Source: SIG452 sp045638525 (GTDB lineage Bacteria; Bacillota; Clostridia; UMGS1840). From it: DNA of 64,000 bases. The notes under the pieces were generated by a model. The model was not told where the DNA came from and searched no databases. It saw nothing but the letters and a program-made list of their open reading frames with translations. The DNA lies in NCBI GenBank assembly GCA_045638525.1, contig JAZUBQ010000012.1, positions 1 through 64,000 on the forward strand, written 5' to 3'. Made by a program: the position numbers and the translations under genes. Shown in pieces: positions 9,106-18,863 of this stretch (the stretch's first letter is position 1; each line of letters starts with the position of its first letter).

Positions 9106-10142
9106 TATTTTACTCCTTTTCCAAGCGCTTCCCAAATTCCAGCCATATACATAGCACCCAACGCTCTGTCATAAAGGCCGTAACCGGGTTTTCCGGTTTC
9201 GCCCCAAATCATTCTTCCGTGGTCGGGACGAAGATAACCTTCAAATCCACACTCGTGGTACGCTTTTAATATTTCAACCACATCCAAGGAACCGCATTCT
9301 GAAAAATGACCACTTTCCTCAAAAGAACCATCATCTAAAATCTTGATATTTCTCACATGAGCAAAGTGGATTCTGCCCATGTTGCCGTATTTTTTTACCA
9401 TAGCAACATAGTCATTAAACTTTGCACATCCCAAAGAACCGCTGCAAAGGGTCAAACCATGATGCTTATCATCGTAAAGGCTTAAGAATCGGTCAATATT
9501 TGCTTCATTGGTGATAATTCTGGGAATCCCAAAAATACTCCACGGTGGATCGTCCGGATGAATTGCCATATTTACATCACATTCAATTGCGACAGGCATA
9601 ATTTCCTGAATGAAATACTCTAAATTTTTCCAGAGTCCTTCTTCCCCGATTTCCTGATATGCTTTAATCAAATCAGAAACTTCATCGGGAGAATAGGAGG
9701 CATCCCATCCCGGTAAAGTCAGTTTTGTGGGATCCATTTGATCTACATCGCTTGTGTGATAAACAAGAGATGTGGAACCATCCTCATTGAGCCATTCAAG
9801 ATTAGAACGGGTCCAGTCAAAAACAGGCATAAAGTTGTAGCAAACGCATTTTACGCCTGCTTTTGCTACTTTTCTGATGTTTTCTTTAAATACTTCGATA
9901 TATTCTTTATAGTCGCCTCGGCCGAGCTTAATATCCTCGTGCACAGGAATAGACTCAATCACTTCCATAGTAAGACCGTGATTGTTACAATCAGCCTTGA
10001 TTTTTTCGATTTCCTGATCTTCCCATACTGTTCCAACAGGCTTATATACTGCCGTTGTGATGTCCGAAACACAAGGAATTTGCCTGATATACTTTAAGGT
10101 TACGGGATCATCTTCTCCGTACCAACGAAATGTGATTTTCAT
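9105..10142 (-). CDS. uxuA: Mannonate dehydratase
   Basis: Dehydrates D-mannonate to 2-keto-3-deoxy-D-gluconate. The protein is about 345 residues, the normal size for Firmicutes UxuA. Recognisable stretches are the N-terminal FRWYGEDDPV, CYNFMPVFDWTR, MAIHPDDPPW and YLRPDHGR with the metal-binding His and Asp residues. The ATG at 10142 follows AAGGAG; the in-frame extension to 10166 has no ribosome site. It is followed without a gap (TAATG) by the oxidoreductase that makes its substrate and preceded by the ADP-ribosylglycohydrolase-like gene 56 bases away. Confidence 0.95.
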   Translation of the reverse strand: MKITFRWYGEDDPVTLKYIRQIPCVSDITTAVYKPVGTVWEDQEIEKIKADCNNHGLTMEVIESIPVHEDIKLGRGDYKEYIEVFKENIRKVAKAGVKCVCYNFMPVFDWTRSNLEWLNEDGSTSLVYHTSDVDQMDPTKLTLPGWDASYSPDEVSDLIKAYQEIGEEGLWKNLEYFIQEIMPVAIECDVNMAIHPDDPPWSIFGIPRIITNEANIDRFLSLYDDKHHGLTLCSGSLGCAKFNDYVAMVKKYGNMGRIHFAHVRNIKILDDGSFEESGHFSECGSLDVVEILKAYHECGFEGYLRPDHGRMIWGETGKPGYGLYDRALGAMYMAGIWEALGKGVK

Positions 10143-10198
10143 ATTTTTTCTCCTTTTTGGAATCATACCATCTCATATAATATGAAAGGCTCAAATGA

Positions 10199-11674
10199 TT
10201 ACTCACCCACGAAATTAATCGGAATGTATGCAGCGGTTACACGGCCTTCTGCAATTGCTTCAATCACAACTGTGTTTTTCGCTTCCACGCTGTCGGGTGC
10301 AGTAATCTCAAACTCTGCCTCACAATACGGCTTATCGTGATAAAAATCAAGATCGAACGGACTCCATCTGGATAAGAACATAGACTTAGGTCCCTTCACT
10401 TCAAATCCGTTCATAGGCAAAAATCTGAATTTCAGATAATACTGCTTATTTCCGTAAGTAGGAATATTGTTGATAAATCTGATTTTAATCTTTTTGGTTT
10501 CATTGGGCGCAATACTGGGCTCGCCATCGTACATCACGATTGCGGAAGCATAGTTGAAGTCAATACGACAAGAATACGGCATTTTCGGATAGTAAATTTC
10601 GTCTTCCTTTTTAATGCCATACATACTCTCATACACATTGTCGTCAATTTCTGTATCGCCGTCTGTAAGTTCAACATTCGCATTATTTTCGCAAAGCATA
10701 ATGGGGGCATATTTTACAATGTCATCAGTTAATTGAGAACAAGTGGACGCACGGTAACTCAACACACCATCTGCAATGGCAACGGTTACAATTTCGTCAC
10801 CAATGTGATTCACCCAATCCTCAGGAAGTGATTTTGTTCCACCGATGATACCTAAAACCGAACCTACCAAACCTGCGGTACAATCGGTATCGTCACCACA
10901 ATTCACAGCGTAAAGCATAGATTCCTTAAAATCACCGGCACCCCACAAAAGACCAATTACTGCGTACGCGATATTGGAAGGAGCTTCAAACCAACCGTTT
11001 CCTAAATCGCTGTTCATATCAAAAACCTTATTTCTGGTGTCAACATAACCAACACCGTTATCAAAGCAATCCAAAACACATTTTACACTTTTCGCAGTTC
11101 TGCTTTCTGCAGGGATTTTTGATAAACCGATTTCAATCAGTTTTCTCACATCATTTTCAACAAAAGCCGCACTTTGTAATGCAGCGGTGAAAATTGCAGA
11201 AACAGTTCCCTCTCCCATACCGTGGTCAACAGAGGCATCTTCATAAGCATATCGTAATGCAATATCAGGCTGTCCGGGTGCAAGGCAAGCCCAGATTTCT
11301 GTTCTGATCCACGCTCCGTTAGAATGTTTCCACTCATTAAAAGCATCCCCTGACAGAGGTGGTACAAGCCCCATAATCATGTTGTTTTTACATCTGCCGT
11401 ATTCATTCCAGTACGGTGTAACATAGCTAATCCAGAATTCGCCTAAAACAGTAGCGTTGATATTCTTGGGACCAACTCTTTTTACTGCTTCCATCCAAAT
11501 CAGTTGTAAATCCAAATCATCATTTGGTAAAACTACATTGGCAGGGGTGGAAAAACCTTTCACATCAAGCATCTGTTTTGCCCCTTCATAAGGACCACCA
11601 ATCGTTCCGCCAATATTCTTTCCGATCCAACAAGCATGTACTTTATCTTTAAATTCACCAATATTGATTTTCAT
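10199..11674 (-). CDS. ADP-ribosylglycohydrolase-family protein with C-terminal beta-sandwich
   Basis: A 491-residue protein. Residues 1 to about 320 match the ADP-ribosylglycohydrolase (DraG) fold: NDDLDLQ near 51-57 and CGDDTDCTAG near 265 supply the Asp cluster that binds two Mg ions. A further roughly 150 residues look like an Ig-like beta-sandwich, not usual for DraG. Family members remove ADP-ribose from proteins, but homologues often sit in sugar-catabolic clusters, where they may act on N- or O-glycosidic substrates. Here it lies between beta-glucuronidase and mannonate dehydratase, which favours a carbohydrate role. The ATG follows GGAGG by 8 bases; the upstream in-frame TTG overlaps that ribosome site. 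No export signal. Confidence 0.82.
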   Translation of the reverse strand: MKINIGEFKDKVHACWIGKNIGGTIGGPYEGAKQMLDVKGFSTPANVVLPNDDLDLQLIWMEAVKRVGPKNINATVLGEFWISYVTPYWNEYGRCKNNMIMGLVPPLSGDAFNEWKHSNGAWIRTEIWACLAPGQPDIALRYAYEDASVDHGMGEGTVSAIFTAALQSAAFVENDVRKLIEIGLSKIPAESRTAKSVKCVLDCFDNGVGYVDTRNKVFDMNSDLGNGWFEAPSNIAYAVIGLLWGAGDFKESMLYAVNCGDDTDCTAGLVGSVLGIIGGTKSLPEDWVNHIGDEIVTVAIADGVLSYRASTCSQLTDDIVKYAPIMLCENNANVELTDGDTEIDDNVYESMYGIKKEDEIYYPKMPYSCRIDFNYASAIVMYDGEPSIAPNETKKIKIRFINNIPTYGNKQYYLKFRFLPMNGFEVKGPKSMFLSRWSPFDLDFYHDKPYCEAEFEITAPDSVEAKNTVVIEAIAEGRVTAAYIPINFVGE

Positions 11675-11732
11675 TTTAAATTCCTCCAATCATCTGATGC
11701 TATATTGAAATGCCCGAACCTTTTGATTCAGT

Positions 11733-13484
11733 CTAATATTTCTGAAAATTTGTCCATCTTTCTTTAAACAACATTGCTACGCTTTTGGGTTGACGCTGTC
11801 TTGTGAAAACACCTTTCTTGTTACCGTCAAACCGTTTTAATCCAAAGGAAGTCATAAAATCAGCAAATGCCCAAGCTTGCTCGCCTATCACAAAATCGCA
11901 CTCGTCAAACGCTCTGTGATTTTCTTTATAAAACTCTATCTGATATTCTTCTGTAAAGATTGCCTCCGGAAGCTTATGCATCCCTGCAATTGTATCCACA
12001 CCATATTCTGTGATAAGAACAGGTTTTTTCAGTTTTTGATACCAACCGTCAAGGTCTTTCTTCATTCCCGGATACACTGTTTCAATCCTTGCAAGATTGT
12101 AATACCAAGAATGGTATCTGTTAATGGAAACTACATCACACAAGTGAGATACTTTATCTGATTCAGACATTTCAAACATTACATTGGTAATGGGTCTGGT
12201 ATGATCAAGAGAACGAATCAGTTTGGTCAGTTCTTCAAAATACGAAACAGAAGCTTCTTCCCAAGTGCAAGCTTCGTTGGCAATACTCCACATAATCACT
12301 GAGGGGTGATTTTTATCTCTTTCATACAAATCTTTTAGGACATCCTTGTGATGTTCCAACGTTTTATCATCTACCATACCTTCGGTAAATACCGTTTTCG
12401 GCAGAAAATGCATACCAACCGCAGGAACTTCGTCGATAACCAAAAATCCCTGTCGGTCTGCCATTTGCATCAATTCTTCTGAGTAAGGATAGTGCGAAGT
12501 TCTGAATGAATTTGCGCCCATCCATTTTAACAATTCAAAATCCCTGACATTAATCGCATCATCAAGACCTTTTCCTTTGATATCGCAATCTTCATGCTTA
12601 CCAAACCCTTTCAAATATACAGGCTTATTATTTAAAAGGATTTGCTTGTCTGTAACCTTTACGGTTCTGATACCAATCGGCAAAGTATAATGGTCTTCAT
12701 TGAATTTAATATCAAACTGATACAGATACGCTGCTCTGACTTCCCATAGATGAGCGTTGTTTACTGTAATAGACCCCTTCTTGCCGTCAGCTTCGGCAAC
12801 CAAACAATTTTTTTCGTCATATAACGCAACCTGAACAGTTTCGTCACCAACAGTTTCTATTTCATAATTTACAATTCCTGTGGTACCGTCAATATCTGTT
12901 GTAACCGTAATATCTTTGATATAACTTTTCGGGGTGATATACAGTTTTACAGGTCTGTGTATTCCCGAGTAGTTAAAGAAATCAAATGTATATTCCTGAA
13001 TCTTCATACCTTTCGGTAACAAATCCGTATCCGCTTCTGTGATATATCCAAAAGGTAAACAAGTATGATCAAGCATATTGCTGACTGCAACGGTTAATCT
13101 GTTATTCTCGCAAAGCCACTCATCATTCAACTCAAATTCAAAAGGCAGAAAACCACCCTTATGACGAGTTATCTCTATGCCATTGATATAAACCACTGCA
13201 TGGTGTGTAACACTACCAAATCTGAGAACTAATCTTTGTGTTTTCCAATCCGCAGGAACTATGAAATCCCTCTCATACCAAACCCAGCCCACATGATCTC
13301 TGATTTCTCTATCAACCGTGATATCGTTATAACTTGCAGGGACAGGCATTTCCGTATAGTCTTCCAAAGGCTTTTCATACCATTTTTCAGAAAATCCTTG
13401 TTCATATTCCTTTTCACATTTGAAACGCCAGATACCACTTAAATTTTTCACTTGCCGAATTTCATTTTCAATAGGATATAACAT
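11733..13484 (-). CDS. uidA: GH2 beta-glucuronidase
   Basis: A 583-residue cytoplasmic retaining glycosidase that releases D-glucuronate from beta-glucuronides and so feeds UxaC. GH2 layout: jelly roll (about 1-180), Ig-like domain (about 180-275), TIM barrel (about 275-583). The acid/base is Glu404 in SIANEA and the nucleophile is Glu493 in ITEYG. The NxK motif NKKGVFTR at 555-562 is the hallmark that recognises the glucuronate carboxylate and separates this enzyme from beta-galactosidases. Length and ends match E. coli UidA. The start has AAGGAG at good distance. The loop after the beta-sandwich looks short, which in gut enzymes relates to preference for larger glycans; that is inference. 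Confidence 0.95.
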   Translation of the reverse strand: MLYPIENEIRQVKNLSGIWRFKCEKEYEQGFSEKWYEKPLEDYTEMPVPASYNDITVDREIRDHVGWVWYERDFIVPADWKTQRLVLRFGSVTHHAVVYINGIEITRHKGGFLPFEFELNDEWLCENNRLTVAVSNMLDHTCLPFGYITEADTDLLPKGMKIQEYTFDFFNYSGIHRPVKLYITPKSYIKDITVTTDIDGTTGIVNYEIETVGDETVQVALYDEKNCLVAEADGKKGSITVNNAHLWEVRAAYLYQFDIKFNEDHYTLPIGIRTVKVTDKQILLNNKPVYLKGFGKHEDCDIKGKGLDDAINVRDFELLKWMGANSFRTSHYPYSEELMQMADRQGFLVIDEVPAVGMHFLPKTVFTEGMVDDKTLEHHKDVLKDLYERDKNHPSVIMWSIANEACTWEEASVSYFEELTKLIRSLDHTRPITNVMFEMSESDKVSHLCDVVSINRYHSWYYNLARIETVYPGMKKDLDGWYQKLKKPVLITEYGVDTIAGMHKLPEAIFTEEYQIEFYKENHRAFDECDFVIGEQAWAFADFMTSFGLKRFDGNKKGVFTRQRQPKSVAMLFKERWTNFQKY

Positions 13485-13543
13485 TGTAAGCTCCTTTCTG
13501 CTTCAATATACTTGCGGATACAACATCCCAAAATATTTTACTG

Positions 13544-14386
13544 TTATGATTGATTATTATCTCGTAATGCCAAAAGACTTACATCCACCAAACAAGGGCG
13601 TTCTTCTTTCCAGATGTTGGGGCTATGATATACAAACTTATGTTCATTATCAAATGTTTTAAAAATCATTCCGTGTCCGCCATCATTTTCAAACAAGGCC
13701 TTTTTATCAACACTCCAGTTTCCGTCTAATTTACCGTTATCTGAACGGGAAATCAACTCCATATAGGAACCTTTGCAAATGGTTGACCATATACAAATCA
13801 GTTCACCGTCAATGTTGAGTAAAAACGGACCGTCCGTGATATAACCTGCTTCATTACTGGAACTATCAAAGCAATATGCATCCTTGGCGTGCCATAAAAC
13901 CTTGGGCTCGGATACAGTTTCTTTTAAATCATCAGACAATCTTACATAGCAAACTGCACCGTTTCCAATCTGTGTCCATTCGTGGCAGAATACCATATAT
14001 GGGATGCCATCATCCACATATAATGTTCCGTCCAGGCACTCCCATTCTTTCGGTGTTGCAGCTCCGTTACTATGTTCCTCGAACGGACCTAACGGTGATT
14101 TAGCAACCAACACCTGGGTTCCTCTGTGGCATTTATCACTATTGAATGTAGCAAACATCATAAACTTCCCGTTATACGCATGTACTTCCGGTGCCCAGAA
14201 CTCTTTATCAGCCCAAAAACTTTCATCCCCCTCAAATACAGAGATAGGACCATTCCAGTTTTGTAAATCTTCACTGACATATACATCGAATCCTGTGTAA
14301 TCAAATCCTCTTGTTCCGTACATATAGTATTTACCATCGAAAGGCAAAATGTACGGATCTCTTAAATTGATGTCACTTAAATTCAT
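13544..14386 (-). CDS. GH43-family five-bladed propeller glycosidase
   Basis: A 280-residue single-domain protein with the GH43 fold and no signal peptide. The catalytic base Asp is at about 10 in LRDPYIL. WAPEVHAYNGK and ECLDGTLY (pKa-modulating Asp about 119) follow. The position where most GH43 enzymes have the catalytic acid Glu (EGP/EAP motif) reads ITDGPFL, with Asp at about 185. Related gut proteins often carry this same TDGPF form, so it may define a subfamily rather than a dead enzyme. Expected activity is alpha-L-arabinofuranosidase, beta-xylosidase or beta-galactosidase on oligosaccharides. The gene lies 59 bases upstream of uidA and just after a strong hairpin (14437-14467). Its ribosome site is distant and weak. 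Confidence 0.85.
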   Translation of the reverse strand: MNLSDINLRDPYILPFDGKYYMYGTRGFDYTGFDVYVSEDLQNWNGPISVFEGDESFWADKEFWAPEVHAYNGKFMMFATFNSDKCHRGTQVLVAKSPLGPFEEHSNGAATPKEWECLDGTLYVDDGIPYMVFCHEWTQIGNGAVCYVRLSDDLKETVSEPKVLWHAKDAYCFDSSSNEAGYITDGPFLLNIDGELICIWSTICKGSYMELISRSDNGKLDGNWSVDKKALFENDGGHGMIFKTFDNEHKFVYHSPNIWKEERPCLVDVSLLALRDNNQS

Positions 14387-14436
14387 TTCTATATGTATAC
14401 CCTTTCTTTTTATTCTTTGTTACTATTTTTATATTA

Positions 14437-14467
14437 CAATACAGCACGAAGCTTTCGTGCTGTATTG
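14437..14467 (-). terminator. Hairpin between SLH gene and GH43 gene
   Basis: Perfect 14-base inverted repeat with a 3-base loop, ending 9 bases before the SLH stop codon in map order. In the minus-strand transcript it follows the SLH stop and is trailed by an AU-rich stretch without a clean U run. It may act as a weak terminator or an RNase barrier that lowers expression of the downstream catabolic genes relative to the surface-protein genes. Confidence 0.55.
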
Positions 14468-14475
14468 CATATTTT

Positions 14476-17142
14476 CTATCTGAACACAACAACAGATACA
14501 ATACTGGAATGTTTTACCTGAATCAGAATCTTGTCACAATCTTTTCCGTATACATCCGAAGTATGAATGTCGCTTATGGTACAAGAACGAACCATATTGC
14601 CGGGACGGCTGGTATCTACCAATGTGTAAGTGCCTTTCATTTCATATGCTTCAGACCAGTTCTGCCCATACCAGAAAGCCACACGAAGAATGCCGTCTTC
14701 CGATTCATAAGGATAACCAAGAGTTCTCTTTCTTTCGCCGTCAATAGAATTCCTGTCGCTGGTAGGTGCCCATTCAGGACTTGCAGCATCCAAAAGAATT
14801 TGTAAATCATTGATTTCAATCTCTTCAAAATCTGCCCTTGCAAAAATATCGTTGACAGCATCCATCTGGTCAATGGTGCAAATCACTTCGGAACCGGCGG
14901 TAGCTACTCCGTCAGAATTAGTTGCTAACCAAACCACGTCACCTTCATTAAAGGTAGTGGTGGTAATACCGGATTCGCTGGCAGGTTGTGCTAACACTTC
15001 TTTCTTAGCACCATTGGTATAAACGACCAGTTTGGTTACAATTTCATCATTGCTGTTAAGTGTTTGGCTCACTTCGGAAATAACTACCCAACCTTTAGTG
15101 GAAGCTGTGGTACCTGTCATATTCTTTTTCATCAAACAAACCTGCTCATAACCAATTTTCGGGCTGGTTTTATAGCTACCGATATTGATATTCTGATCAA
15201 CTGTCAGGCTTGCTTTTTTTACAACGGAGAATTTGTCTTCTTTGGCGGTTTTCACATCCCCGTCTTCGGGAACAATAAAGATAACCGTTGAATCTCCCAT
15301 TACCCCTTTACCACCAATAGAACCATTCCATTTGTAATTATAGGTACCATACGGAATCTGCTGAGACAAGGTGTATTCATTTTCTAAGGATGTTTGTGCT
15401 ACAGTATCAATATAGGTAATTTCGTTATCGCTATTAATTTTTACCTGAATCAACTGAGGTCTATAAGGAGCTAATGCTAATTCCTGTTCGGTAGTGGTAG
15501 TATGTTTATGTCCATCAACAGTTACTTTGTCATCAACATATAATGTGGTCATTTTACCATTTTGCATAAACAGTTTTAACACAATAGAAGAATTAAAGTT
15601 TTTGGTGTCTTTATATCCATCAACTAAATAAGCAAAACTAACTCCGCCGTCCTTGGATTCTTCTGCATACGCAATATTGCCAAAAACATCCAGATAGATT
15701 TTCACAGAATTGGTTTTGAATTTACTTGCAAATGTGTCTACATAATCAGGAGTGATCGTATAAACAGCACCGTTTGCGGTAATTTCATTATCTGCTAAAT
15801 TCCATTCATCAACCGTAACATCCGGTGCTTCTTCTGAAAGATATGCTCTTACAACAGAACCGTATTTTGCAACCAAAAGAATATTTTTTACAGAAATTTT
15901 GGAAAAATCAATCGTTTCCATTGAGCGATTCTTGATAAAACATACTTCGTTGTTATCGCTAAAATCAATCGCTCCTGCAACATCTTTTCCGTAAACGAAA
16001 CGCTCGGTTGAATCCACGCCGGAAACAACATAGGTTTCAAAATCCCACACTTTAATTACCTGAACACCGCCGGAACCATATTCAATCAATTCCAGATATC
16101 CGTAATCAGGTTTTAAAATGTCCACCAAACGGAATTGGTCAGCATACAAACATACACCGTTGTAAATTACTTTTACATCGTTTGCAATTTTTTTGGTTTT
16201 GGTGTGCTCACCAACTGTATAATCCAGGGTGTAATCATCACGAACAGGCTCAATATCATCGTGCCAGATTGTAGTGATGGTATTTCGACTACTCGACTGA
16301 GCAATAAAATAAAGAGTTTGCTTTTCTTCATCTCTGGTAAAATATGCCTCTACATAGGTTCCTAGATAATCAATGTAATCTTCATTTTCATCTACCTGGT
16401 AGGAATATCCATCAATTGTGATACTATCAGTAGCCCCGCCGTTGCTATATAAATCAGTGCCATTCGCAGCAGTTACAATACCATTGGTATAATACATATC
16501 CCAATATAAGGATAAAATGGTGTCATCACCTACTCCGTAGCTGATGGAATCAGAATTAGAAAATGTATTGACATCATAAAAACCAAGATTTAATGCGTTT
16601 TCAATTAACACAGCCATATCCCGGCGAGAAATAACACCGGATTTCACTTGTAATTTATTTAAAAGATTCGTTGTGGATGCAACCTTCTGATAACCGGTGG
16701 GAAATCCGCCCTGCACCTGTGCAAAAGATTCATATTTGCAAATTCTTAGAAAAACGGTAATAGCTTCTTCCACGGTTACAGAATCATTGATGCCGAAGTA
16801 TCCGTCACTTTTACCGGAAAAATACTTTTTTTGAGTCAACTGTTGGATAGAACCTGCTGCCCAATGGGAAGCGGGAACATCCACATAATACACATCGCTG
16901 CTTTCAATTTGTTCCGGAAATCGTAACATTCTGGCAACAATAACAGCAAATTCTGCTCTGGTAAGACTTCCTTCACCACGGAAAGTGTCATCGTCATACC
17001 CATGAATAATTCCCATCCGGGAAAGGAAATCAAGCGTAATGCCTAAATCACTACCTGCCTGAACATCTGTGTATGTGGTTGCAAATACACTATTGGCAGA
17101 CAACATTAAAAATGTTAACAGCAAACATAATATTTTCTTCAT
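14476..17142 (-). CDS. SLH-domain surface protein, SLH at N-terminus (888 aa)
   Basis: Exported cell-wall protein. Residues 1-21 are a Sec signal peptide (KK then LCLLLTFLMLSANSVFA). Three S-layer-homology repeats occupy about 22-195 (GYDDDTFRGEGSLTRAEFAVI is the first; GYFGINDSVTVEEAI the second; the third is degenerate). The following roughly 690 residues are beta-rich with many Asp/Asn/Thr and no domain I recognise. SLH domains bind pyruvylated secondary cell-wall polysaccharide, so the protein is tethered to the wall. It begins one base after the stop of the other SLH protein and closes the extracellular part of the operon. It could serve as a surface polysaccharide receptor or S-layer component; this is inference from context. 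Confidence 0.85.
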   Translation of the reverse strand: MKKILCLLLTFLMLSANSVFATTYTDVQAGSDLGITLDFLSRMGIIHGYDDDTFRGEGSLTRAEFAVIVARMLRFPEQIESSDVYYVDVPASHWAAGSIQQLTQKKYFSGKSDGYFGINDSVTVEEAITVFLRICKYESFAQVQGGFPTGYQKVASTTNLLNKLQVKSGVISRRDMAVLIENALNLGFYDVNTFSNSDSISYGVGDDTILSLYWDMYYTNGIVTAANGTDLYSNGGATDSITIDGYSYQVDENEDYIDYLGTYVEAYFTRDEEKQTLYFIAQSSSRNTITTIWHDDIEPVRDDYTLDYTVGEHTKTKKIANDVKVIYNGVCLYADQFRLVDILKPDYGYLELIEYGSGGVQVIKVWDFETYVVSGVDSTERFVYGKDVAGAIDFSDNNEVCFIKNRSMETIDFSKISVKNILLVAKYGSVVRAYLSEEAPDVTVDEWNLADNEITANGAVYTITPDYVDTFASKFKTNSVKIYLDVFGNIAYAEESKDGGVSFAYLVDGYKDTKNFNSSIVLKLFMQNGKMTTLYVDDKVTVDGHKHTTTTEQELALAPYRPQLIQVKINSDNEITYIDTVAQTSLENEYTLSQQIPYGTYNYKWNGSIGGKGVMGDSTVIFIVPEDGDVKTAKEDKFSVVKKASLTVDQNINIGSYKTSPKIGYEQVCLMKKNMTGTTASTKGWVVISEVSQTLNSNDEIVTKLVVYTNGAKKEVLAQPASESGITTTTFNEGDVVWLATNSDGVATAGSEVICTIDQMDAVNDIFARADFEEIEINDLQILLDAASPEWAPTSDRNSIDGERKRTLGYPYESEDGILRVAFWYGQNWSEAYEMKGTYTLVDTSRPGNMVRSCTISDIHTSDVYGKDCDKILIQVKHSSIVSVVVFR

Positions 17143-17143
17143 A

Positions 17144-18823
17144 TTAGTTGGTTTCTCCTTCCAGATAATTTCTCAGAGAATTCAACAACACGGCTGCTTC
17201 TGCTCTGGTTGTGTTGTTACTTGGTAAAAATTCTTTTCTATCGTTGCCGTGTACCAAATCTAAGCTTGCAAGGTAGGAAACTGCTTCTTTTGCATAACCT
17301 GCAATTTTTGCACCGTCCACAAAGATATCTTCGCTGTTTGCAGCAACGGTAGTATCACCCTTGATCGCATTGTAAATCATAACACACATATCCTGTCTGG
17401 AAATCGGCATACCAACACCAAACTGATCATTGCCGATCCCGTGACAAAGATTGTTTTTGGTTGCTGTTGCCACAAAACTGCTATACCATGCACCTGCGGG
17501 AACATCAGTATATTCTCCGCCATAGGTTGTGGTATCGAAGCCTAACACACCAACCAACATTTTTACAAATTCTTCTCTGGTAACACTTCCCATCGGGTCA
17601 AAGACTTTTGCACTCTTACCGGAAATAATGCCTTCTTTTGCAAGATTCGCAATTGCTTCATATGCCCAGGAAACAGAGTCAATATCTTCAAACTTCATAA
17701 TAGGTTCTGTCTCAACAGGTTTCTGCTGGGCAGCTCCTCCTGTAATTTCAACAGAAGATGTTTCATTTTTATTTAGGGGTTTATTTCCTCCGATACTTCC
17801 TCCGCCAACACTTCCAGTGCTCCCGCTTCCATTACTTCCGCTTCCATTACTGCCACTTCCAGTACTTCCATTACCGTTATTCCCCGGTTGTTCTGTAGGA
17901 ACTAATGCTGTTTTCAGTGCTGAGAGAGAGTCATACCGTTTTCCATATACACCATTATAATTACTGTCTGTCAATGTGGTAACATCTACATCAATTTCTG
18001 TTTGGAAATCACTGATAACCTGTTTTAAGTTGGTTAATCCGTTCGGTTGCTGAACAACATTCAGCACTAATTTTTCAATGAATTTATCGGAAAAACCGTC
18101 AAAATCAGCGTAATCACCTTCTAAAGCAGAAATAATCGTTTTCTTTCTGGTATTGGTGATCGCCTCAGAATCCATCCAAACATCAATTCTAGGATCAATG
18201 AAAGCATAAATATCTTCAATTTCATTTAAATTGGTAATTTTACCTGCTGCAATAGCACCAACCTGATAAGAGGCTTTGGCAGTATTGGAAACCATTCTGT
18301 AATCAGAAACACTAAAGGGAGTTTCCTCGATATAATCCGCCAGAATTTTTCCGGTAGTTTCAGCATCTGCTTTTAAAAATACAGAATCTGCAATTTCCAG
18401 TTCAAACTGGTAGGTTGAACAAACATCTGTAATTGTAGTATCAGTTGCACCATTTAACGCGTTTACAATAGTCACTCTGTCGCCGGTACTAACATACACA
18501 AAAGAGCCACTTTCGCTGTTCCCTTTATCGGAAGCAACGCTGTAACGGTATAAACCGGTAACATCCTTCTGTTTGAAAGAAAAACTATATTCTCCTTCAT
18601 CGTTGGCAGCAGATTGCATATTGTGACTTACCACATCACGAGAGAATACACCGCCTGTAATATCCTCAAACCATTTATCAGGACAAAAAACGGTAATCCC
18701 TACATTACCTCTTGCTCTGCCTGAAACGGTAACAGTATCGTTATTATAATCGACCACACCGGCTGCAAAAGCTGTTTGAGACAACATACAAGTTAATATC
18801 GTTGTTGCAATAATTTTTTTCAC
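17144..18823 (-). CDS. SLH-domain surface protein, SLH at C-terminus (559 aa)
   Basis: Exported wall protein with a GTG start 7 bases after AGGAGGA and a signal peptide ending near AFAA (about residue 21). The N-terminal ~300 residues are of unknown fold, with an Ig-like stretch near 25-110. A Gly/Ser/Asn linker follows (about 312-345, repeats of GSGSNGSGSN type), then three SLH repeats from about 378 to the end (FEDIDSVSWAYEAI, YTDVPAGAWYSSFV, FVDGAKIAGYAKEA). The SLH modules are opposite in placement to those of the next gene. The linker DNA (17815-17880) is internally repetitive and could vary in length. It probably displays its N-terminal domain from the wall. Confidence 0.85.
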   Translation of the reverse strand: MKKIIATTILTCMLSQTAFAAGVVDYNNDTVTVSGRARGNVGITVFCPDKWFEDITGGVFSRDVVSHNMQSAANDEGEYSFSFKQKDVTGLYRYSVASDKGNSESGSFVYVSTGDRVTIVNALNGATDTTITDVCSTYQFELEIADSVFLKADAETTGKILADYIEETPFSVSDYRMVSNTAKASYQVGAIAAGKITNLNEIEDIYAFIDPRIDVWMDSEAITNTRKKTIISALEGDYADFDGFSDKFIEKLVLNVVQQPNGLTNLKQVISDFQTEIDVDVTTLTDSNYNGVYGKRYDSLSALKTALVPTEQPGNNGNGSTGSGSNGSGSNGSGSTGSVGGGSIGGNKPLNKNETSSVEITGGAAQQKPVETEPIMKFEDIDSVSWAYEAIANLAKEGIISGKSAKVFDPMGSVTREEFVKMLVGVLGFDTTTYGGEYTDVPAGAWYSSFVATATKNNLCHGIGNDQFGVGMPISRQDMCVMIYNAIKGDTTVAANSEDIFVDGAKIAGYAKEAVSYLASLDLVHGNDRKEFLPSNNTTRAEAAVLLNSLRNYLEGETN

Positions 18824-18863
18824 AAATAGTTCCTCCTATGGATACGTTTTTTTCGGGACTGTG

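Noticed and set aside
17815..17880. Short tandem DNA repeats that might be a regulatory or CRISPR-like element
   Set aside because: They are the coding sequence of a low-complexity Gly/Ser/Asn linker.
17529..17960. Plus-strand open frame rich in Pro-Leu repeats opposite the 559-residue SLH gene
   Set aside because: The repeats are the complement of the Gly/Ser linker; SLH motifs on the other strand are unmistakable.
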